Source of the DNA: a bacterium
Lineage (GTDB): Bacteria > Patescibacteriota > JABMPQ01 > JAQVVF01
Direction of reading: 5' to 3'
DNA: 17,420 nt
Assembly: GCA_030611905.1 (NCBI GenBank)
Contig: JAUWOX010000004.1
Location: forward strand, 1 to 17,420
Part shown: in pieces, positions 1 through 6,405 of the stretch
Numbering within the stretch: position 1 is the stretch's first letter
How the letters are laid out: each line of letters starts with the position of its first letter
The notes under the pieces: generated by a model
Seen by the model: only the letters and a program-made list of their open reading frames with translations
Told to the model about the DNA's origin: nothing
Database searches by the model: none
Translations under genes and position numbers: made by a program

Positions 1-399
1 ATAATTAACAGCTGCGGCAAAAGTACCATCGCCATCGTTAAAAAGAATTGACACATTATCAGTAGTATAGTTAGCTACAGCTAAATCTTGATAATTATCA
101 TTGTCAAAATCAGCAGCAAAAACTGAGGCAGGAGTAGTACCAACATCATAATTAACCGCAGCAGCAAAGGTACCATCACCATAGTGTAAATTAATTGAGA
201 CATTATTAGAATTTTGGTTTGCCACAGCTAAATCTTGATAATTATCATTGTTAAAATCAGCAGCAAAAACTGAGGTTGAAGCATCGCCAATAGAATAATC
301 TACCCTCGTATCAAACATAATAAAAAAGGCTTGAGATAGATTGGCACTGAAAAAAAGAAAGAGGCAAACAATGGCGAAAATTGATATTTTTTTGATCAT
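1..399 (-). CDS. Secreted FG-GAP/VCBS-repeat protein, N-terminal part (runs off left edge)
   Basis: An open frame of 133 codons starts at ATG 397-399 and is still open at base 1, so the C-terminus is missing. Residues 1 to about 24 (MIKKISIFAIVCLFLFFSAN and on to SQA) are a typical Sec signal peptide. The rest is built of 49-residue repeats; two are visible. Each carries the core VFAADFxNDNYQDLAVAN and ends in GDGTFAAAVNY, the FG-GAP/VCBS signature. The D-x-N-x-D-x-x-x-D string is the usual calcium-binding loop of these beta-propeller blades. The repeats are near-identical at DNA level (147-base period). Such proteins are exported and act as surface adhesins or ligand-binding propellers; the ligand cannot be read from the sequence. 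There is no Shine-Dalgarno sequence, but an extended -10 promoter lies 38 bases upstream. Confidence 0.85.
   Translation of the reverse strand, partial: MIKKISIFAIVCLFLFFSANLSQAFFIMFDTRVDYSIGDASTSVFAADFNNDNYQDLAVANQNSNNVSINLHYGDGTFAAAVNYDVGTTPASVFAADFDNDNYQDLAVANYTTDNVSILFNDGDGTFAAAVNY
82..276 (-). repeat. 147-base tandem repeat within the FG-GAP gene
   Basis: The string beginning aatcttgataattatca occurs at 84 and again at 231, exactly 147 bases (49 codons) apart. The following bases up to the cagcaaaaactgagg stretch are almost identical. This reflects recent duplication of propeller blades and gives a substrate for changing repeat number by recombination. Confidence 0.85.
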
Positions 400-436
400 A
401 CTATTAATTTATTTTTAATTATTTAAAATTAAATTC

Positions 437-445
437 ATTATACCA
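437..445 (-). promoter_or_regulatory. Extended -10 promoter of the FG-GAP gene
   Basis: On the minus strand this reads TGGTATAAT, a perfect TGnTATAAT extended -10 box, about 38 bases before the ATG. There is no good -35; that position falls in the 451-472 palindrome. Similar boxes precede four other transcription units in the window. Confidence 0.6.
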
Positions 446-450
446 TAATA

Positions 451-472
451 ATAGTAATAATATTATTACTAT
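451..472. promoter_or_regulatory. 22-base perfect palindrome, possible operator
   Basis: The 11-base half-site atagtaataat is followed directly by its exact reverse complement. It occupies the -35 region of the 437-445 promoter, where a dimeric regulator would block or activate polymerase. It is AT-only apart from one G/C pair per arm, so it is a weak terminator candidate. The operator role is inference. The 136-base gap 400-535 otherwise holds a spaced direct repeat of gataact (474-480 and 486-492). Confidence 0.45.
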
Positions 473-535
473 CGATAACTCTGCTGATAACTTGGCCTGT
501 TTGGACTATACGTGTCTTTGACTTTTTATATTATC

Positions 536-2440
536 CTACTCAAAATCATAATTATCTTTATCAGCTAAGTTGAAGAGATAGTTCTTTCTAAAAGCTTTTT
601 TAGTAGCTATAACAAATCTGACATTTCTAAGGTTTCTAAAGTAGAAAGTTGGTGAGAATGTTCTGTTAGCGGAAGCTAGTTCTGAAGCTAATTTGTAGTT
701 TCTAATCTTAAATTTAAGAGTATTGGTTGATCTGTTTTGGTAAACAGTGTACGGTCCTCGCCAGAGGTTCTTTCTGTCTTTGATAAATAATCTTAATTTC
801 TTTTCTTTGATGCCTTGTTTTTTAGCCAATTGAGCGTCAGTGTATCTAAGAGCTACTTTGTATTTCATTCTCTTTTTAACATTTGGCCAAGTGGCTTTTT
901 TAGCCTTGCCGGCATTAAGTTTTAGTTTGTAATAAGTTTTAAAAGTTCTCTTTCTTTTAAAAGCTTTTTTGTAGCCTGATTTTCGAAGTATCTTGATGTA
1001 TAGTTTTTTTCTGACGCTGAATTTTCTGGTTGGTTTGCGGTAGAAAAAGAAATCAGTGTTATTTTTAGTGTTGTGATAAGTTTTATCTAGTTCTATGTCT
1101 TTGATTTTGAGTTCGCCGCCGGCATACGGAATCGTTGTAATTATATATCCTTCTATTTGTTCACCCTCTTGATTACCTGCATTGTCAACAGATATAAATT
1201 TCAATGTTGTATCTTCTGAAATAGTAATTGGATCAGTGTATTGTGTTGAACTAGTTGTTGGCGCTATCCCATCAGTTGTATAATATGTTCCCGCTACACC
1301 AGATTCTGAATCAGTTGCGGTCAAAGTCACAGTTTGAGCTGAATTGTATATTCCTCCAGCTGGTGAAGCTGTTGTTGAAGGCGCGGTATTATCAGCCCAA
1401 GCGACAACTGTACCACTAGCACCAACTGCCCAGCCATGATATTCATCTACAAAACTCACCCCTCGAAGATTTTCAGTTGTCCCACTCGTCTCTTCGTTCC
1501 AACTTGTTCCCCCGTCTTCGGTTTTATATATTTTTCCAGAATCTCCAACTGTATAACAAGTATTGCTATCAAGACAACTAATACTATACAAATCCTCACT
1601 AATACCGGTAGTTAAACCTGTCCAGGTTGTACAATTAGCTGTTGTACACTTTACGATAGTTCCAGAAGCACCTACTGCATAACCTAATGAACTACTAACC
1701 ATGTCAATGCCATTCAAATTTTCAGGAGATCCAGTTACTATCGAGACTTCGGCCATGTTTTCTCCATCATCTGTATATACTATAGTCGGACTCAACATCC
1801 CAGCTCTTCCTGACGCCCAACAATGAGTAGAATCGATACAATCTATATCATACAAAGTCGAAGAAAGCCCTCCTCCTGCATCTACCAATGCCGTAGTATT
1901 ACTATATATCGCAGTTAAAAAAACCGGAAACCCAGTGAAGGCCGAACCAGCAGAATAAACAACAGACGCATCAAGTTGTTTTATCCCATATATATAAAAT
2001 TGAGTCGCCCCAGTATCATTCGGCGTCCAGCTTCCACTATTTACCATACCAACCAAATCACTGGTTGTATAATAATTTCCTGCCACTCCTGCCACATCCG
2101 AATCAGTCCCAAAAGCCGCATAAACATTTCCTGTTCCAGAATCATAATAAGCGCTTACAGCAGTATCACTTAAAGAACTCCCTCCTGAAATATCCGGTGC
2201 CGTTCCTGCATCGCCCCAAACCTCACCCCCGTCAGCGGTTTTTTTAATCACCAGATTTGTTGTTCCAGAATACCCACTGAAAATACCAACACTACCATTA
2301 GCAAATGAAACACTTGTTAAATCATAAGTTGTTCCACTTGTCTGACTTTGCCATGACATTGCTGCCATAGCAATATTCCCCTGCGCAAATAAAAAGACCG
2401 CCGAGAATACTAAAACTCCAATGACAAATAACTTTTTCAT
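536..2440 (-). CDS. Secreted YCF48-like beta-propeller protein with chitobiase-like and basic C-terminal domains
   Basis: 634 residues. Residues 1 to about 27 are a signal peptide ending AMA-A. Residues 35 to 350 contain YCF48/BNR-type propeller blades with the recurring GYAVGASGTIVK and KTEDGGTSW motifs, clearest at 43-80, 198-229, 244-266, 286-321 and 327-348. Three blades carry close cysteine pairs (C201/C207, C265/C270, C289/C295), fitting disulfides outside the cytoplasm. Residues 351-425 resemble the chitobiase/beta-hexosaminidase C-terminal Ig-like domain (YYTTDGxxPT, then TLKFxSVDNAGN). Residues 444-634 form a strikingly basic module, 56 Lys/Arg in 191 by hand count, unlike the acidic front part. 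A related basic tail is seen on the beta-helix protein at 8512-10425. No enzyme active site is visible; a surface-displayed binding protein is likely. It starts MKKLFVIG without a Shine-Dalgarno sequence and has its own upstream promoter. Confidence 0.8.
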   Translation of the reverse strand: MKKLFVIGVLVFSAVFLFAQGNIAMAAMSWQSQTSGTTYDLTSVSFANGSVGIFSGYSGTTNLVIKKTADGGEVWGDAGTAPDISGGSSLSDTAVSAYYDSGTGNVYAAFGTDSDVAGVAGNYYTTSDLVGMVNSGSWTPNDTGATQFYIYGIKQLDASVVYSAGSAFTGFPVFLTAIYSNTTALVDAGGGLSSTLYDIDCIDSTHCWASGRAGMLSPTIVYTDDGENMAEVSIVTGSPENLNGIDMVSSSLGYAVGASGTIVKCTTANCTTWTGLTTGISEDLYSISCLDSNTCYTVGDSGKIYKTEDGGTSWNEETSGTTENLRGVSFVDEYHGWAVGASGTVVAWADNTAPSTTASPAGGIYNSAQTVTLTATDSESGVAGTYYTTDGIAPTTSSTQYTDPITISEDTTLKFISVDNAGNQEGEQIEGYIITTIPYAGGELKIKDIELDKTYHNTKNNTDFFFYRKPTRKFSVRKKLYIKILRKSGYKKAFKRKRTFKTYYKLKLNAGKAKKATWPNVKKRMKYKVALRYTDAQLAKKQGIKEKKLRLFIKDRKNLWRGPYTVYQNRSTNTLKFKIRNYKLASELASANRTFSPTFYFRNLRNVRFVIATKKAFRKNYLFNLADKDNYDFE

Positions 2441-2493
2441 TTTATTCTTTTTAATTATTAATTTTATTTTTTATCAAAAATAACTCTTTAATT

Positions 2494-2502
2494 ATTATAA
2501 CA
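2494..2502 (-). promoter_or_regulatory. Extended -10 promoter of the propeller gene
   Basis: Minus-strand TGTTATAAT, 53 bases before the ATG at 2440. A weak -35 (TTGTAT, 2518-2523) lies 18 bases further upstream. The 88-base gap 2441-2528 shows no clear terminator for the preceding DUF2207 gene. Confidence 0.55.
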
Positions 2503-2528
2503 AAAAACTAAATTTAAATACAACGAAA

Positions 2529-4280
2529 TTATCCAGCCCCACCAGAACCACCACCGCCGCCTCCACCAGCACCTCCGCCACCTCCACCACCAAATCCAGA
2601 TCCACCACTACCCTTTACTGCTGACATAACTGACCGCACATCCGAAGACATAGAAGAAATATTATTCACAAAAGTACCAGTTGAAAAACTAACATCCGAA
2701 GCAACTTGACCCGGCATCATTGTCATGCCTGTATAAGCGTAATAAGGCACATACCAATTTGGTGGCTCCTTATAAATATCAGAAAATCTATTTGCCCATT
2801 GATCTTCAACGCCTAACACCATTGCATAAGGCAAAAATTTCTCAAATTGTCTTGGATCAATCTTTCCTATTCTAAATCGCTCAGCAGTCCATAAATAATC
2901 CTTGAATCCCAAAATTTGTTCCAAGACTTTTACACCCTTTTCTGTTCTCTTCGGCATTCCCCCAGCTGTAATCATAGTTATAATTCCAGAAATCATCAAG
3001 CCTGTCCCCAACCATCCCATCGAAACAAATCTTAAAGGTATAAACAACAAAACAAATCCTAAAATCATTAATATTACTCCCAAAACAACAAAAGTAATTC
3101 TAACTGACTGCGGATTCCTTGCAAAATATCCTTTTTTCACCAATTCCTCATAAATCATTTCCTTAATTTTCATCAAAACATTACTAAATTTATATTTCAA
3201 ATCCTCTAATTTTGCCTTGTCTCCTTTTCCTAAAGAAAAAATTTCTCTCATAAATTTCTCCTCATAACGCTCCAACCCTTCTGGCTCTTTTAATTTAATA
3301 AACTCATACTCGCCTTTTTTATACTCTTTAATTTTTATATAACCATTGGCTGCCAAATTAATTAAAATAGCATTAATATCTTTTCTCTGTACTTTTTCAT
3401 CATATAGTCCTCCCATTAAAGACGGCGACATATCCTTTGGCGGCTCATACCGCGCATAAATCGCTTTTTTCTGCGGATCTTTGCCCCATTTTAACCATGT
3501 TAACAATAAGATTAAACCAGCAATTAATGGCAAAAATATACCAACAACAGTTGAAATATTTCTTCCCCATCTCCACCAAGCAATATTCCTTGTAATCACT
3601 CCTTTTGGCCAGCCCGCCACAATTGTAAAACTCTCATTTGGTGTTAAATCTTCAGCTGTATAAATTATCGTTTTTCCATCAGGAATTTCATATTTTCCTT
3701 CTTCAGTTGAACCAAGATGTCCAATATAGCTTTTAGCTTTTAATTCATCCTTATTAACTTCTTCTGGCAAATGCACTGTTGCCTTAGCCTTATTAATATT
3801 CACACTTCTGTTTTCTGGAATTACATTCCAATACAATTCATCCCAATCTTTAAAATATCCCAAACCTCCAATTACCTTATATTTAACTATAAAAGTAAAA
3901 GTTGTATCACTCAATGGCCTGAATTGTATTCTAACTTTTCTCTCCCCGCCCTCATTATAAATCTCTACACTATTTTCAGGCCATGGCTGTCCACTTTCAT
4001 CCAAGACCTCAATATCTGCAATTTTATCTAAATCTTTCAAAGCCACGCCCCGAAAAACATAAGTAAATGGCCCACCCGTAAATTTAAAAGTCTGTTTTTC
4101 CTCTACATTAAAACTCGCATCCTCATTAATATAGATATTCACATCAAAGTCTTCATAAACATATTCTTTGACTAGATAACTATAATTCGTAATCTCATTA
4201 GTCACATTTTCCTGCGCAAAAATAGTTGTAATAGTAAATAATAAACAGAAGATAGTAAATAATAAAACGATCTTTTTCAT
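2529..4280 (-). CDS. DUF2207 family membrane protein
   Basis: 583 residues with the family architecture. Residues 1 to 22 are a signal peptide, followed by an extracytoplasmic beta-rich DUF2207 domain (about 38-225) with the usual features FTYVFRGV, YKVIGGLGYF and ELYWNVI. Transmembrane helices lie at about 245-264, 394-414 and 420-440. A cytoplasmic domain between them (about 295-385) contains a winged-helix-like stretch, DINAILINLAANGYIKIKE. After a segment near 470-515, the chain ends in a glycine-rich tail (557-583) typical of the family. The biochemical function of DUF2207 is unknown. It lies 36 bases downstream of htpX and two genes from lemA, a recurring association, so a role in envelope protein quality control is inferred. 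No Shine-Dalgarno is seen; the upstream spacer consists of TTTGTAATT-like words. Confidence 0.85.
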   Translation of the reverse strand: MKKIVLLFTIFCLLFTITTIFAQENVTNEITNYSYLVKEYVYEDFDVNIYINEDASFNVEEKQTFKFTGGPFTYVFRGVALKDLDKIADIEVLDESGQPWPENSVEIYNEGGERKVRIQFRPLSDTTFTFIVKYKVIGGLGYFKDWDELYWNVIPENRSVNINKAKATVHLPEEVNKDELKAKSYIGHLGSTEEGKYEIPDGKTIIYTAEDLTPNESFTIVAGWPKGVITRNIAWWRWGRNISTVVGIFLPLIAGLILLLTWLKWGKDPQKKAIYARYEPPKDMSPSLMGGLYDEKVQRKDINAILINLAANGYIKIKEYKKGEYEFIKLKEPEGLERYEEKFMREIFSLGKGDKAKLEDLKYKFSNVLMKIKEMIYEELVKKGYFARNPQSVRITFVVLGVILMILGFVLLFIPLRFVSMGWLGTGLMISGIITMITAGGMPKRTEKGVKVLEQILGFKDYLWTAERFRIGKIDPRQFEKFLPYAMVLGVEDQWANRFSDIYKEPPNWYVPYYAYTGMTMMPGQVASDVSFSTGTFVNNISSMSSDVRSVMSAVKGSGGSGFGGGGGGGAGGGGGGGSGGAG

Positions 4281-4320
4281 ATTGTTATTTGTAATTTGTT
4301 TGTAATTTGGTATTTGTTAT
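4281..4320. repeat. Degenerate TTTGTAATTTG word array between htpX and the DUF2207 gene
   Basis: The whole spacer is made of near copies of one word: ttgttattt, tgtaatttg, ttgtaattt, ggtatttgttattt. It includes the last bases of htpX. It has the same style as the word arrays in other spacers of this window but a different word. Confidence 0.5.
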
Positions 4321-5237
4321 TTAGAATTTTCACCAGAATCAGTTACCATCAACGCCTCAACGCGTTCTTCAATCGGCGGATGCGTAGAAAACATTTTATT
4401 CAAAAAACCCTGTTTCCCAAAAGGATTTTTAATATATAAATGGGCCATAGCATGATTTGCTGATCTCAAAGGAGTATTATCAGATGAAATTTTTTTCAAA
4501 GCATTAGCTAGCCCTTCTGGATATCGCGTTAGCAATGCTCCAGATGCATCGGCTAAAAATTCACGCTTTCTTGAAACCGACAACTGAATCAACACCGCCC
4601 CCAAAGGAGCCAAAATAGACAAAACAACTCCAGTAATCATTAAAATACCCTGCATTTCAGATCCGCCTCCTCGATCACTACGCCCTCTCCGTCCCCCGCC
4701 AAACCAAAGCCATCTTCTAAAAAAATCAGCCAACAAAGTCACGAAACCAACCAATACAACCATCACAGTTGACAACAACATGTCTCTATTTCCAATATGT
4801 GATAATTCATGCGCTAAAACTCCTTCAAGTTCTGTCTTATTTAATTTATTTAGCAAACCACGAGTCACTGCAATAACAGCATGATCTGGATCCCGGCCAG
4901 TAGCCAAAGCATTCATCGCCCCATCATCTATAATATAAATCTTCGGCACTGGCAACCCAGCCGTAATGCAAAGATTTTCCACTAAATTATACAATTCAAA
5001 ATTATCCTTCTTCTCCACTGGTTCAGCCCGACTCATAAATATCACTAATTTATCCGACCACCAATAGCTCCCGACACTCATCAAAACAGCAATCAATACC
5101 GCAATTACCAAAATTCCATAAGAATCCATTATATAGCTAAAAATATAGCCCAAACCAATGACAAAAATAAGAAACAAAGATATGTAAATCCAAGTCTTTC
5201 TAATATTTTTATCCTTCTCTGTATATAAAGTAGGCAT
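4317..5237 (-). CDS. htpX: HtpX-type M48 zinc metalloprotease
   Basis: 306 residues, the usual HtpX length. Transmembrane helices lie at about 16-37 and 42-57, then at 155-171 and 197-219 flanking a Gly/Arg-rich loop (178-193). The zinc-binding HELSH motif is at 143-147 (H143, catalytic E144, H147). The third ligand is E226 in REFLADASGA, and the conserved STHPPIEER sits at 284-292. HtpX cleaves damaged or misfolded membrane proteins with its active site facing the cytoplasm. The start MPTLYTEKDKNIRKTW matches the family N-terminus, so ATG 5235-5237 is secure. It has no Shine-Dalgarno sequence: the upstream bases are a CGCTGAT word array, and the preceding GxxExxY stop is only 10 bases away. 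Translation may depend on coupling. lemA, its usual neighbour, is separated from it by the GxxExxY cassette. Confidence 0.95.
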   Translation of the reverse strand: MPTLYTEKDKNIRKTWIYISLFLIFVIGLGYIFSYIMDSYGILVIAVLIAVLMSVGSYWWSDKLVIFMSRAEPVEKKDNFELYNLVENLCITAGLPVPKIYIIDDGAMNALATGRDPDHAVIAVTRGLLNKLNKTELEGVLAHELSHIGNRDMLLSTVMVVLVGFVTLLADFFRRWLWFGGGRRGRSDRGGGSEMQGILMITGVVLSILAPLGAVLIQLSVSRKREFLADASGALLTRYPEGLANALKKISSDNTPLRSANHAMAHLYIKNPFGKQGFLNKMFSTHPPIEERVEALMVTDSGENSK

Positions 5238-5282
5238 AGAAGCTGATTTACGCTGATTCGAACGCTGAATTGCGCTGATAAT
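5237..5282 (+). repeat. CGCTGAT word array A (left inverted end of the GxxExxY cassette)
   Basis: The plus strand reads TAGAAGCTGAT at 5237-5247, then CGCTGA words starting at 5251, 5263 and 5273 (word spacing 10, 12, 10). It matches array B (5721-5770) read on the other strand, with the same outer 11 bases and the same spacing. It encodes the last residues of the GxxExxY protein (about 136-146) and abuts the htpX start codon. Confidence 0.8.
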
Positions 5283-5688
5283 TTGTCTTATTAGCTAATC
5301 TCGCTTTGTCAAAGACACGACGTTTAAATTCCAAACCACCTGGTCCAAAATTAACAAGTAAACCCAATTTGTATTCAGAGCCCTTCAAATAAATCCAAAA
5401 TTGTCTTTCATCTAATCTGGTCATTCTCGGTTTACTCTTTAATTCAACTAAAACTACATTATTAACAACCAAATCAGCAATATAATAACCAATCTTCCTA
5501 TCTTTATAAAAAACATTAATTCTTTTCTGACGCTCAACAGATAAACCTAGCTTTTCCAATTCAACCATCAAAGCTTTTTCAATAATATTTTCTCTAAAAG
5601 TAGCCCCAAACTCATTCCATACTTTGAAACAAGCGCCTCTAATCTTATAGGTTATACCCTTATACAAAAAATCCTTCACCCTCCTCAT
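5248..5688 (-). CDS. GxxExxY family protein (PD-(D/E)XK-like fold), degenerate motif
   Basis: 146 residues. The order of motifs matches the GxxExxY family (PDDEXK_3-like): ITYKIRGACFKVWNEFG (12-28), E33 of the naming motif, then IADLVV with D72, VELKS with E82 and K84, Q96, and LGLLVNFG (108-115). The D72/E82/K84 set fits a nuclease core. The naming motif itself is broken: the Gly is T30 and the Tyr is I36. The C-terminal NYQRNSAFESA is translated from the flanking CGCTGAT array. The ATG at 5688 is followed at once by AGGAGG. TTG at codon 8 is an alternative start, and it would begin nearer the family consensus. Family function is not established; nuclease activity is inferred from the fold only. 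The gene splits lemA from htpX and is bracketed by inverted arrays, so it looks like an inserted cassette. Confidence 0.8.
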   Translation of the reverse strand: MRRVKDFLYKGITYKIRGACFKVWNEFGATFRENIIEKALMVELEKLGLSVERQKRINVFYKDRKIGYYIADLVVNNVVLVELKSKPRMTRLDERQFWIYLKGSEYKLGLLVNFGPGGLEFKRRVFDKARLANKTNYQRNSAFESA

Positions 5689-5720
5689 AAAAAATGTTAA
5701 ATTATTGACTACTAAATTTT

Positions 5721-5770
5721 AACGCGCATCAGCGTCTATCAGCGTCCATATCAGCGTTCATCAGCTTCTA
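5721..5770 (-). repeat. CGCTGAT word array B (right inverted end of the GxxExxY cassette)
   Basis: On the minus strand the array starts TAGAAGCTGAT (5770-5760) and continues with CGCTGA words at the same 10-12-10 spacing as array A. Its first three bases are the lemA stop codon. It forms the 5' leader of the GxxExxY gene. Confidence 0.8.
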
Positions 5771-6373
5771 CTCTCTTTCCTCCTCAACTTCAACTTTCTC
5801 TTCCGCCTCAAATTCCACCTTAGGAGTCTCCTTCTCTTCTTCACTCCCAATCTCAAAAAAGTCAGCTTTCTTAAATCCAAGCATACTGGCAATCAAATTA
5901 GTCGGAAATACTTCCTGCTTGGTATTGAAATCCCGCACATTGCCGTTATAAAATCTCCTCGCCGCCTGAATCTTGTCTTCTGTATCAGTCAACTGTCTTT
6001 GCAAATCCAAAAAATTCTGGTTTGCCTTCAGGTCAGGATAATTTTCTGCTACTGCAAACAATGTTTTTAAAGCTCCCGCTAACCCCTTTTCTGCTTCAGC
6101 TGTTTCTTTGACATCTCCAGCTTCTTCCGCTTTCAAGGCGTTGGCTCTAGCATTCGTCACATCATTAAAAACCTTTTTTTCATGAGCCGCATATCCCTTA
6201 ACAGCGCTTACCAAATTCGGAATCAAATTGTACCTTCTCTTCAATTGCACATCAATGTCACTCCACGCCTCTTTGGTCCGATTGCGCAATCTAATCAAGC
6301 CATTATAGGCCAACATCACCCAAACCGCTACCACGGCCAAAACGACCAAAACAATAATCAATAATGTCATCAT
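5768..6373 (-). CDS. lemA: LemA family membrane protein
   Basis: 201 residues. One N-terminal transmembrane helix (3-22) is followed by the conserved YNGLIRLRN (23-31), RRYNLIPNLV (46-55) and AENYPDLKAN (109-118) motifs. The helical core ARRFYNGNVRDFN (138-150) and FPTNLIASMLGFKKADFFE (156-174) complete the family pattern of a coiled-helix bundle outside the membrane. LemA proteins are common partners of M48 proteases such as HtpX; the molecular role is unsettled. Family members usually end around a PKVxF-type motif, here PKVEF (184-188). This one carries 13 extra, mostly acidic residues, and its TAG stop is supplied by the first bases of the CGCTGAT array. That fits a tail altered by insertion. 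The leader is A/T-rich without a Shine-Dalgarno. Confidence 0.93.
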   Translation of the reverse strand: MMTLLIIVLVVLAVVAVWVMLAYNGLIRLRNRTKEAWSDIDVQLKRRYNLIPNLVSAVKGYAAHEKKVFNDVTNARANALKAEEAGDVKETAEAEKGLAGALKTLFAVAENYPDLKANQNFLDLQRQLTDTEDKIQAARRFYNGNVRDFNTKQEVFPTNLIASMLGFKKADFFEIGSEEEKETPKVEFEAEEKVEVEEERE

Positions 6374-6405
6374 AGTTTTTTGTTAATTTATTAATTTATT
6401 TATTA

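Larger units (their letters stand above)
5237..5770. mobile_element. Putative GxxExxY cassette with terminal inverted word arrays
   Basis: A 534-base unit contains one gene, with arrays A and B at its ends in opposite orientation. Both arrays begin at the outside with TAGAAGCTGAT and continue with three CGCTGA words at the same 10-12-10 spacing. The unit fits exactly between the htpX start codon and the lemA stop codon, which are usually neighbouring genes. No target-site duplication is visible and no transposase is encoded, so any movement would need help from elsewhere. Mobility is inference from this architecture. Confidence 0.45.

Noticed and set aside
400..535. Terminator of the propeller gene
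   Set aside because: The only strong symmetry, 451-472, is AT-only apart from one pair per arm and has no T-run, so it fits an operator better than a terminator.
5237..5282. CRISPR array
   Set aside because: Words are 6 to 8 bases with 2 to 5 base linkers. There are no 25-40 base repeats with unique spacers and no cas genes.
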